Assembly (NCBI GenBank): GCA_019239425.1
Contig: JAFAZX010000029.1
Coordinates: forward strand, 50,544 to 114,543
Length of the DNA stretch: 64,000 bases
Origin: Acidobacteriota bacterium
GTDB lineage: Bacteria; Acidobacteriota; Blastocatellia; Pyrinomonadales; Pyrinomonadaceae
Direction: 5' to 3'
Below, piece after piece: positions 51,444-59,050 of the stretch. The position numbers and the translations under genes were made by a program. The notes under the pieces are model-generated. The model was not told the DNA's origin. It worked only from the letters and a program-made list of their open reading frames with translations, and ran no database searches. Position 1 is the first letter of the stretch. Each line of letters starts with the position of its first letter.

Positions 51444-52094
51444 TTAGATTTGCGCGTCCCCGGACAGGCGGGCAAGGAGAGTGCGCGTCCGGCGTGTGAT
51501 CTCAAACCGGTCTGGGGTGTCGAGGAGGGCGCCGATGAGTGCGACCGAGTCGGCCCCGGCTTCGAGAACCGAGGGCGCGGTCTCCGAAGTGATGCCGCCG
51601 ATGGCGACGAGTTTGACGGCGTCGCCGACGGCCGCGCGCACGCCCCGGACGCCTTCGAGTCCGACGACCGGGTCTGGGTTCTCCTTCGAAGAGGTTCCGA
51701 AGACAGGCCCGATGGCGACGTAATCCACGGGGAGAGTTGAGGCGGCGACGGCCTGCCCGACGCCGTGCGTCGAGAACCCTACAATCTTCCCTTCCCCCAA
51801 CAGCGCGCGCACGGCCTCGGGCGGCACGTCGTCCTGCCCCACGTGCACGCCGTCGGCGCCCGCGGCCAGAGCCACGTCGGCCCTGTCGTTCACAATCAAC
51901 GTCGCCCCGAAGAGGCGCGCCACCTTCAAAGCCTCGACGACCTCCGCGTAGAACTCACGCGCCGGCAGACGCTTCTCCCGCAACTGCACGAGGCGCGCGC
52001 CGCCCTCGCACAGACGCGCGACCTGTTCGGCGTGCGTGAGTCCCGACAGACGCCGGTCGGTAATCGGGTAGAGTTGCGGCAGCTCGAACTTCAT
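51444..52094 (-). CDS. thiE: Thiamine-phosphate synthase
   Basis: A 216-residue TIM-barrel enzyme. It joins the thiazole and pyrimidine units into thiamine phosphate. Seen: LYPITDRRLSG near 8, LVQLREKRLPAREFY near 34, LIVNDRADVALAAGADGVHV near 62, GQDDVPPEAVR, DYVAIGPVFGTSSK near 130 (diphosphate-binding region), LVAIGGITSE near 165. Length is normal. The start overlaps the stop of the upstream S9 peptidase gene by ATGA, so it is probably translated by coupling. I saw no TPP riboswitch. Confidence 0.92.
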   Translation of the reverse strand: MKFELPQLYPITDRRLSGLTHAEQVARLCEGGARLVQLREKRLPAREFYAEVVEALKVARLFGATLIVNDRADVALAAGADGVHVGQDDVPPEAVRALLGEGKIVGFSTHGVGQAVAASTLPVDYVAIGPVFGTSSKENPDPVVGLEGVRGVRAAVGDAVKLVAIGGITSETAPSVLEAGADSVALIGALLDTPDRFEITRRTRTLLARLSGDAQI

Positions 52095-54250
52095 CTCGCG
52101 TCGGGCGGGACGGCGTCCGTCTTGCCGTCGAGGTAGCGGTCGAACCAGTAGAGTTGCCAGTTGAGGCTCTCGACCAGGTGCTTCGGCTCGCCCGTGCGCG
52201 TGAGGTTGTGGTTCTCGCGCGGGAAGATGACGAACTCGGCCGTGGCGCCGAAGTGTCTCAAAGCGCGGAACCACTGCTCGCCCTGCTCCAACGGGACGCG
52301 GTAGTCGTTGTCCGAGTGAAGGATGAGAATCGGCGTCTTGACGTTCTTCGCATACTTCAGGGGCGAGCGCTCCCAGTAGAGGTCGAACTTCTCGAAGAGG
52401 TCGCCGCCGAAGTCGTCCTTGTGTCCGTAGGCGCCGTCGCGCGTGCCCTCGTCGCTGACGAAGTTGACGACGCTGCGCAAGGTCACCGCCGCCTTGAAGA
52501 GGTTCGTGTGGCCGACGATCCAGTTCGTGAGGTAGCCGCCGTAAGAGCCGCCCGTCACGCCCAGACGCTCCCTGTCGATCCAGGGGTTGCGGCGCAGGAC
52601 TTCTTCGACGCCGTTCATCACGTCCGTGTAGTCGTTGCGCCCCCACTCGCCCTCGATGCCGCGCTCGAACTTCTGGCCGTAGCCGGTCGAGCCGCGCGGG
52701 TTCGTGTAGAAGACGGCCCACCCCCTGGCGGCGTAGACCTGAAACTCCTGGAACCAGTCCACGCCGTACTGCCCCGCGGGGCCGCCGTGGATGCTGAGCA
52801 CCATCGGGTATTTCCGTCCCTCCTGCCAGCCCAGGGGCTTGACGAGGAAGCCGTCCACGTCCCAGCCCCCTGCGCCCTTGTAGGTCATGCGCTCCACGTC
52901 CGCGAGTTTGAGCTGCGACCAGAGCCGCGCGTTCAGGTTCGTGAGCTTACGTTCGCCCGCGCCGTCGAGGCCTGCCGCGTAGAGGTCGTCCATGTGTTTG
53001 AAGTCGTTCGCGGCGTAGACCATCCGGCGAGAGTCGTTCGAGATGTCCACGAGGCGGACGGCGCGCGCCCCCTTCGTCACCTGCACAACCTTCCCGTCCC
53101 TCGCGTCCACGCGGAAGAGGTGCGACTCGCCGCGCACGCCGGTCTCGAAGTAGAGCGCGCGCCCCTGTTCGGCCCACGCCAAATTAGAAGGGATGAGGTC
53201 GAGAGCTGGCGCGAGGTTGCGCGACGCTTGCCCGCCGGACGCGGGCGCGAGGTAGATTTTCGGGTGGTCTGTTTCGTGTATGCGGCCGAGGAAGGCGATC
53301 TGTTTACCGTCGGGCGACCAGCGCGGGCTGTTGTCGGCCTCGTCGTGGTCGGAGATTTTGCGGATGGGGCCGCCGGCCGAGTCTACGACGAAGACGTCCG
53401 TGTTGCGGCTCTCGTCGAAGGCTTTGCCCGTGCGGTCGGAGACGAAGGCGATGAAGTTGCCGTCGGGCGACCACTGCGGGTCTGTGTCGTTCCAGTCTTC
53501 GCCGAAGGTGAGCTGCGTGGCGGCGCCGCTGGCCGCGTCCGCGACCCAGACGTGGCTGCGCTTGTCGTCGAACCAGCCGGTGTCGTTGAACTTGTAGGAC
53601 GCGTGCTTGTAGTGGCGCACGTCGCTCGAAGGCGCCTTGCTGTCGCTCGGGCCGGTGCGGGTCGTCAGAACCATGCGCGTGCCGTCGGGCGACCAGTCGA
53701 AGCCGTTGACGCCGTTCTTCAGGTTCGTCAGACGCCGCGCCTCGCCGCCTTCGAGCGAGAGCAGCCAGACCTGCGCGCGCGGCGTCGCGTCGGCCGAGGC
53801 GGTCTGGAGTGACGAAGGCAGGCCCTGCGGCATTTCCGCGCTGACCGGCGTCGGCGTCGGCGCAGGCGTGGGCGTCGGCGTCGCACTTCTCGGCGGCGTC
53901 GCCGTGGGCACGTCGGGCGCGGGCCTCGTGGAGAGGAAGGCGAGCGTGCGGCCGTCGGGCGACCAGCGCGGCAAGGAGGAAGACTGTGTGCTCGTCGTGA
54001 ACTGTCTCGGCGGGCGGGCGCCGTCGGTCGCGGCGAGCCAGATTTGCGAGAGGCGTCGGTTCTGCCTCTGGTCGACGGTCGTCACGACGTACGCCACCCA
54101 GCGCCCGTCGGGCGAAAGGCGCGGGTCGGAGAGGAACTCGAACGCGTAATAGTCCTCGGCCGTGACGCCGCGCGGCCCCTGTACGTTCTGCGCTGCCGCG
54201 CAGGTCAACAGAAGGGAGGCGGCGAGCGCCGCATTCAAAAACGTCCTCAT
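52091..54250 (-). CDS. S9-family peptidase, secreted (acylaminoacyl/prolyl-oligopeptidase type)
   Basis: A 719-residue exported peptidase. The signal peptide (1-20) is followed by a beta-propeller with several PD40/WD40-like SPDG repeats (RLSPDGRWVAYV, LPRWSPDGRTLAFLS, PQWSPDGNFIAFVSDRTG), then an alpha/beta hydrolase domain (about 470-705). The catalytic serine is in GVTGGSYGGYLTNW near 570, the aspartate in LHSDNDYRVP and the histidine in PRENHNLTRTGEP. A Thr/Pro-rich segment (about 122-145) interrupts the propeller. It clips peptides in the periplasm. The stop overlaps thiE. Confidence 0.9.
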   Translation of the reverse strand: MRTFLNAALAASLLLTCAAAQNVQGPRGVTAEDYYAFEFLSDPRLSPDGRWVAYVVTTVDQRQNRRLSQIWLAATDGARPPRQFTTSTQSSSLPRWSPDGRTLAFLSTRPAPDVPTATPPRSATPTPTPAPTPTPVSAEMPQGLPSSLQTASADATPRAQVWLLSLEGGEARRLTNLKNGVNGFDWSPDGTRMVLTTRTGPSDSKAPSSDVRHYKHASYKFNDTGWFDDKRSHVWVADAASGAATQLTFGEDWNDTDPQWSPDGNFIAFVSDRTGKAFDESRNTDVFVVDSAGGPIRKISDHDEADNSPRWSPDGKQIAFLGRIHETDHPKIYLAPASGGQASRNLAPALDLIPSNLAWAEQGRALYFETGVRGESHLFRVDARDGKVVQVTKGARAVRLVDISNDSRRMVYAANDFKHMDDLYAAGLDGAGERKLTNLNARLWSQLKLADVERMTYKGAGGWDVDGFLVKPLGWQEGRKYPMVLSIHGGPAGQYGVDWFQEFQVYAARGWAVFYTNPRGSTGYGQKFERGIEGEWGRNDYTDVMNGVEEVLRRNPWIDRERLGVTGGSYGGYLTNWIVGHTNLFKAAVTLRSVVNFVSDEGTRDGAYGHKDDFGGDLFEKFDLYWERSPLKYAKNVKTPILILHSDNDYRVPLEQGEQWFRALRHFGATAEFVIFPRENHNLTRTGEPKHLVESLNWQLYWFDRYLDGKTDAVPPDAR

Positions 54251-54272
54251 GCTTCCACCTTATATCAGAAAA

Positions 54273-54349
54273 TTTCACCACAGAGACACAGAGACACAGC
54301 TTCGAAGTTATATCTCGACAAGCTGTGCCTCTGTGTCTCTGCGGTGAAA
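54273..54349. repeat. Hairpin, CACAGAGA family
   Basis: Arms 54273-54302 and 54320-54349 pair over 30 bases with few mismatches (TTTCACCACAGAGACACAGA and complement). It fills the gap between the S9 gene start and the stop of the next minus-strand gene. Confidence 0.9.
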
Positions 54350-54354
54350 AGGTT

Positions 54355-54903
54355 TTAATGATCTGTCTTCGGCAAGGGCGTCTGCTTGACCGTCAGGCCC
54401 GCGTCGGGGTTGTCGGCGTCGTAGGTGACCTCGCGGCGCGCGTCGTCGCGGAAGTCTTCGACGGCGAACTTCAGGCGGCGCCCTTCGACCTTCATCTCGT
54501 CTTCGAGGGTGACGGGCGACCAGCAGGACTCGTAGCGCTGGTTCTGCGCGCCGCGGACGCGCCACGCCCCGTCGAGTTTCAGCCAGACGACGTTGCACTC
54601 GACCCCGGCCCCGCACTGCCGGTCGTCGGGCGGCACCTTCGACAGCCCGCACACGTCTAGCACGAGGTACGTGAACCCGCCCGCGCGCGAGACGAAGAGC
54701 TGCTTCGCACTCTCGATGCGCATGGCGTCTATCTGCTCGGTCAGGTCGAGCGTGTGCGGGCGGCCGCGTTCGGTGACGACGACCGTGCGCCGCCCCTTCG
54801 GCCGCACCTTGAGCGGCCCCTGCGGCACCCCGCCGGCGCCCGCGGCCACGCACAGGACGCACAGGACGCACAGCACGGCGAACAGAACCGTCAGTCGTTT
54901 CAA
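54355..54903 (-). CDS. Exported protein of unknown function
   Basis: A 182-residue protein starting at TTG 54903, with GGAGGG 7 bases upstream. The signal peptide (LKRLTVLFAVLCVLCVLCVA) is encoded in part by a 9-bp tandem repeat (GCACAGGAC) at 54850-54873. The mature part has TVVVTERGRPHTLDLTEQID and GGFTYLVLDVCGLSKVPPDD, with four cysteines (C in DVCGL, RQCGA, VECNV, ESCWS) that could form two disulfides. It has no recognised family. It sits 34 bases after dapB2 in the same direction. Confidence 0.65.
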   Translation of the reverse strand: MKRLTVLFAVLCVLCVLCVAAGAGGVPQGPLKVRPKGRRTVVVTERGRPHTLDLTEQIDAMRIESAKQLFVSRAGGFTYLVLDVCGLSKVPPDDRQCGAGVECNVVWLKLDGAWRVRGAQNQRYESCWSPVTLEDEMKVEGRRLKFAVEDFRDDARREVTYDADNPDAGLTVKQTPLPKTDH

Positions 54904-54937
54904 ACGAGTTCCCTCCCTTCCGCCCGAGGCCGTCACG

Positions 54938-55735
54938 CTATTCCATAATCCTATCCAAACCCCTGACGAGGCCGACGAGCGTTGGCACCTTGCGGATGGC
55001 GAGGAGCGTGCCCTGTATGTACGGCCCCGCGCCGGCCCCCGCGTCGTGGCGGATGGTGAGGCGCTCGTCCTTCGAGCCGAAGACGGCTTCGACGGCGATG
55101 ACGTAGCCGGGCAGGCGGAGCGAGTGCACCTGCGTGCCGTTCAAGGTCAGGCCGCGCGCCGCGCGCTCGCCCAGCGTCTCCTCGACGGGGACGGTCGGCG
55201 AGGGCCTGCCCACTTCGTCGAGGCGGAAGGCCAGCTCGCGCGCCGTGCCGCTCGGCGCGTCCCGCTTCGCGTCCGAGGCGTAGTCGATGACTTCCCACTG
55301 CGAGAGGTACTTCGCCGCCTCGCACGCGAAGCGTTGGAGCAGCACGGCCGTGACGGCGAAGTTGCCCGCGGCGATGACCCCGACCTTGTTATCTAACGCG
55401 GCTTGATTTATCTCGACGAAGTCCTCGTCCGTCAGACCCGACGAGCCGACGACGACGTGGACGCCCCTTTCAACCGCCGCCAGCACGTTCCCCTTCACCG
55501 CGTCCGCCTTCGTGTAATCGACCAGCACGTCCGTCGGCGTCTCCAGAGCCTCCGCCACAGACCTGCTGACTGTCACGTCCGGCAGAGACTCGATGACGGC
55601 CTCGCTCAAACTACGCCCCTTGTGCGTGCGCGACACCGCGCCCACGAGGCTCAAGTCCTCCGCCGCGGCCACCGCCGCGCACAAGGGCTTCCCGACCCAC
55701 CCGGTCGCCCCCGCGACGCACACCCTAATCGTCAT
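54938..55735 (-). CDS. Second, atypical dihydrodipicolinate reductase-like protein
   Basis: A 265-residue protein of the DapB family: GATGWVGKPL near 9, VDYTKADAV, GSSGLTDEDF, AAGNFAVTAVLLQRF and DYASDAKRDAPSGTAREL near 155, ending VRGLDRIME. In typical DapB the last motif is HHRHKxDAPSGTA. Here the two catalytic-site histidines are replaced (A-S-D-A in EVIDYASDAKRDAPSGT), while the lysine and the GT motif remain. It is therefore probably a paralogue with a different substrate, distinct from the dapB at the start of the window. It starts 9 bases after the M14 peptidase stop. Confidence 0.8.
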   Translation of the reverse strand: MTIRVCVAGATGWVGKPLCAAVAAAEDLSLVGAVSRTHKGRSLSEAVIESLPDVTVSRSVAEALETPTDVLVDYTKADAVKGNVLAAVERGVHVVVGSSGLTDEDFVEINQAALDNKVGVIAAGNFAVTAVLLQRFACEAAKYLSQWEVIDYASDAKRDAPSGTARELAFRLDEVGRPSPTVPVEETLGERAARGLTLNGTQVHSLRLPGYVIAVEAVFGSKDERLTIRHDAGAGAGPYIQGTLLAIRKVPTLVGLVRGLDRIME

Positions 55736-55744
55736 AACGCACAC

Positions 55745-58700
55745 TCACTTCTCGTCGAGCCGTCGCCCCGCGTTGAGGTTGTCGAAGTTGAGGATGGCGT
55801 TGAAGACGAAGAAGTAGCTGCCCTGCGTCTCGCCGCGCCAGACCGGGTTGATGGAGAACAGGATGACGTGGCCGCGTTCGGTCGGCACGTCCACGACGGC
55901 CGCGTGCTGCGCGAGCTCGCCGCCGCCGTCGAGCAGGCCCGAGACGAGCAGGTCACGCGCGTCGCCGTAGCGTAAGATCACGCGCGGCCGCGCGGCCGGC
56001 GGGATGACGTAAGGGTTGTTCCGCATCTGCTCGTCCGTGAGCGGCAGGGCCTCCCAGACCTCCGCCTTCGGCGGCTCGGGCGCCTCGACGGGCGGCCGCC
56101 CCTGCACCACGTCCGGGTCTTCCGTCGTGCCGCGCCCCGTCTCGCGCTCGCGGTCGCCCGAAGGGCGACGGCCGCGCCCGCCCGCCGTGTTCGAGAGGTT
56201 GAAGATGTAGCCCTCGTCCGCGTAGACCGAGAGCGACTCGTTGTAGCCGTAGGCGATGGGGCTCGACCCGTCGACGAGCTTCGAGCGCAGGACGCTCCCG
56301 ACCAGCTTCATGCGCTGCGGGTGCGAGACCGAGACGCCCTGCGTCAGACCGAACTGGGCGGCCAGTTCCGACGTGTCCATCGAAGTAATCAGCACGCCGC
56401 CGCGCCGCGTGAAGGCGCGCAGGTTCTCTAACCCGGCCGTGCCGAGGCCCGGGCGCATGTCGTCGGTCGAGTCGTCGAACTTGCCGAGGTTCGGCGTGAG
56501 CTGCGTCGTCTTCCAGGGAATCGGGTTGCCCCACATCGGCATCCCCTGCACGACGGAGACGGGGTCGCGGCCGACGGGCGCGAAGATGATCACGTCGTAC
56601 TTCGCGTTGAGGTTCGCGTCGCGCGCGGCGGTCTGCGTGCTGATGTAGTCGTAAGGCACGCCCAGCTTGTCGAAGGCGAGCCGCCACCAGCCCTCGTTCT
56701 GCGTCGAGAGCCAGGAGTGCATGAAGGCGATGCGCGCGGCGCGCACGGGGTGCGCCGGCACCTGCGGCGCGCCGGCCGCGGCGTAGGCGCGGATGCCGAG
56801 TTCGGACGCCGCGCGGTTCAACTCGTCGGCCGAGACGTTGCGGACGATGAAGGAGCCGCGGTTGAACTTCTGCCCCGCGGCTTCGAAGGGCTGCTCGGCC
56901 GCCTCGACGTTCGCGCCCTTCAGGCGGTAGCGCAGCGTGACGAGCGCGGTGTCGGCGTTGTGGTTGACGAGGAAGACCGGGCCTGAACCTGTCACACCTC
57001 CGCCGGCGCGCACGGGGCCGCCGATGCGCTCGAGCGACGCGTTCAAGACGTTCGCGTCGGTGACGCGGACGACCTGCGTGTTGTAGAGCTCGCCCCAAGT
57101 CCAGCCCGTGTCGTCGTAGGGCTGCTGCTGCGGGTCGCGCGGGCTCCAGTACTGGTAGTCGAGCAGGGCGTCGGCCATGCGGCTGTGCGGCTGATCCATG
57201 CGGACGACGTAGCTGCCCGCGGGGAACGTGCGCGTCTCGGTCGGCGCGGCCTGACCCCGCGAGGCGTTCGGCTCCGGCCGCGGGTTCCTCTCCGCGCCGG
57301 CCTCGCGCCGCTCGCTCTGCGGGAGTCCCTGCTGCGCGGCCTGCGGGGTGACGACAGTCGTGTTCGCGTTCGCGTTCGAAGGCTGTGACGCGCCCTCCCT
57401 CGGCTGCCCTTCCCTCTTCTTCGACTTGACGGTGACGGTGATGGGCGCGGTCGCGCGCGAGATTTCGACGCCCTGCAGTTGGAGCGTGCGCACGAGCTCC
57501 GCCTGCGCGCCGGGTCGCGGGTCGTCGGCCGGGAAGACGTAGGCCGCGGGGCCTTCGTTCTTCGGCTTCTCGACCGAGCGCTTGCTCTTCAAGTAGAAGT
57601 TCTTGAGGAAGAGCTTGCCGTTGTTGGCGAAGTACTGGAGCGAAGTCAGCAAGCCCGTCTGCTCGTAGTTGTTGTTGTTGCGCTGCGACCACATCACGCG
57701 CGGCAGCGGCGGGTTCTGCCTGTACCAGGTGCGCGAATATTCGGAGGGCGAGAGCGTGCGCTCGACGGTGTCGGCGCCGCCGTTGCCGAAGGTCTCGTAG
57801 AGGCGGCTGATGCCGTTGTGCGTGGCGGCGAGGAACATTAGGTAGCCGGGCGACCAGGTGTCGAACGTGCCGTGCGCGAAGACGCCGGGCATCCCGAACT
57901 TCGTCATCTCCGAGACGTTGTTCCAGCCGATCATCTGCCACTCGTCGGTGAGAATCGGGTCGAGCCAGGCGTTGTACGGCCCGTCGCCGATGGTGTTGTC
58001 GTAGAGATACGGGACGGACTCGTGCAGGTCGTGCAGCACTTGCGCGTGCTCTTTCAGATATTCGTTCAGGACGTTGCGCGTGAGGTTGAGCGTCAGTCCC
58101 ATCGCGTCGCGGTTGTTGTCGTGCGCGACGTAGTGCCCCCAGTAGACGAGCGGCGGGTAGTTCTCGCCCGGGTGCGCGAGGTGCCATTTGTAGACGTCGA
58201 CCATCCGGTCGCGCCCGTCCACCTCGACGACCGGCGTGATGAGCGTGACGAGGTTGTCGCGAATGTTCTTGACGTACGGGCTCTCGTCCACCGCCAGGCG
58301 GTAGGCCAGCTCCATCAGGGCGGTCGGCGCGCCCGTCTCCGGCGAGTGGATGGTGCCGGTGATGTAGTAGACCGGCGTCGACTGCGCGACGAGGCGGTCG
58401 GCCTCGTTGTCGTCGAGGTTGATGGTGCGCGGGTCTGCGAGGCGGGCTAAGCGCGCGCGGTTCTCGTCCAACTGCGCGAGGAGTTTTTCCGAGGCGACGG
58501 CGACGGCGATCATCTCGCGCCCCTCCTCGGTCGTGCCGATTGAGAAGACCTTGACGCGCGGGCTGGCCTTCTCAAGCATCCGCATGTACCTGTAGACGTC
58601 CGCCGCGTACGGCAGATGTCCGGGCGCGCCCGCCACGTCGCCGAGCACGGCCTTCGGCGTCGGCACCGTCTGAGAGGCCGGCAGGTAGTCGACGAGCGGC

Positions 58701-58891
58701 GAGAGGAAGTAAGGCTGCGTCGTGTACTCGCGAATCTTGCGCGTGTACTCCTCGTCCACCGGCTGCTGCGGGTCGCGCCCCGGCTTGATGGGACTCTGCG
58801 TCTGCCCGAAAGCGACGACGAAGCAGGAGAGCGCGAGCGCGGCGAGCGTGACGACGCGAACGAACAGGTTCTGCGGAAGACGGTTTCTCAT
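55745..58891 (-). CDS. M14-family zinc carboxypeptidase-like protein, secreted
   Basis: A 1048-residue exported protein. The signal peptide (about 1-28) is followed by an M14 peptidase domain (about 85-420): TGTIHSPETGAP with zinc ligands His182 and Glu185, and DLHESVPYLYDN with a third His. The C-terminal 550 residues are an additional beta-rich region (FLVNHNADTALVTLRYRLKG, PVGRDPVSVVQGMPMWGNPI, LFSINPVWRGETQGSYFFVF). Between them lies a low-complexity segment (about 480-540). The start ATG 58891 has GAGG upstream. The gene is separated from dapB2 by only 9 bases and so may be cotranscribed. Confidence 0.85.
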   Translation of the reverse strand: MRNRLPQNLFVRVVTLAALALSCFVVAFGQTQSPIKPGRDPQQPVDEEYTRKIREYTTQPYFLSPLVDYLPASQTVPTPKAVLGDVAGAPGHLPYAADVYRYMRMLEKASPRVKVFSIGTTEEGREMIAVAVASEKLLAQLDENRARLARLADPRTINLDDNEADRLVAQSTPVYYITGTIHSPETGAPTALMELAYRLAVDESPYVKNIRDNLVTLITPVVEVDGRDRMVDVYKWHLAHPGENYPPLVYWGHYVAHDNNRDAMGLTLNLTRNVLNEYLKEHAQVLHDLHESVPYLYDNTIGDGPYNAWLDPILTDEWQMIGWNNVSEMTKFGMPGVFAHGTFDTWSPGYLMFLAATHNGISRLYETFGNGGADTVERTLSPSEYSRTWYRQNPPLPRVMWSQRNNNNYEQTGLLTSLQYFANNGKLFLKNFYLKSKRSVEKPKNEGPAAYVFPADDPRPGAQAELVRTLQLQGVEISRATAPITVTVKSKKREGQPREGASQPSNANANTTVVTPQAAQQGLPQSERREAGAERNPRPEPNASRGQAAPTETRTFPAGSYVVRMDQPHSRMADALLDYQYWSPRDPQQQPYDDTGWTWGELYNTQVVRVTDANVLNASLERIGGPVRAGGGVTGSGPVFLVNHNADTALVTLRYRLKGANVEAAEQPFEAAGQKFNRGSFIVRNVSADELNRAASELGIRAYAAAGAPQVPAHPVRAARIAFMHSWLSTQNEGWWRLAFDKLGVPYDYISTQTAARDANLNAKYDVIIFAPVGRDPVSVVQGMPMWGNPIPWKTTQLTPNLGKFDDSTDDMRPGLGTAGLENLRAFTRRGGVLITSMDTSELAAQFGLTQGVSVSHPQRMKLVGSVLRSKLVDGSSPIAYGYNESLSVYADEGYIFNLSNTAGGRGRRPSGDRERETGRGTTEDPDVVQGRPPVEAPEPPKAEVWEALPLTDEQMRNNPYVIPPAARPRVILRYGDARDLLVSGLLDGGGELAQHAAVVDVPTERGHVILFSINPVWRGETQGSYFFVFNAILNFDNLNAGRRLDEK

Positions 58892-58933
58892 CTTTATCCT
58901 CGCTGGTGCTGGCCGTTGAAAAGGTAAAGTTAA

Positions 58934-59012
58934 CCACAGAGACACAGAGACACAGCTAAGACACAGCCTGGAGCTTTAGCCCTCTTCAAGCTGTGCCTCT
59001 GTGTCTCTGTGG
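58934..59012. repeat. Hairpin, CACAGAGA family
   Basis: Arms 58934-58957 (CCACAGAGACACAGAGACAC plus AGCT) and 58989-59012 are complementary with one mismatch. The loop holds a second short copy (GACACAGCC). It lies between two minus-strand peptidase genes. Confidence 0.9.
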
Positions 59013-59050
59013 TGGAATCCTCTTCCATCTCTACTCAAGGTGAAACAGAT

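Noticed and set aside
51283..52094. TPP riboswitch before thiE
   Set aside because: thiE starts inside the upstream gene, so no leader exists in which a riboswitch could lie.
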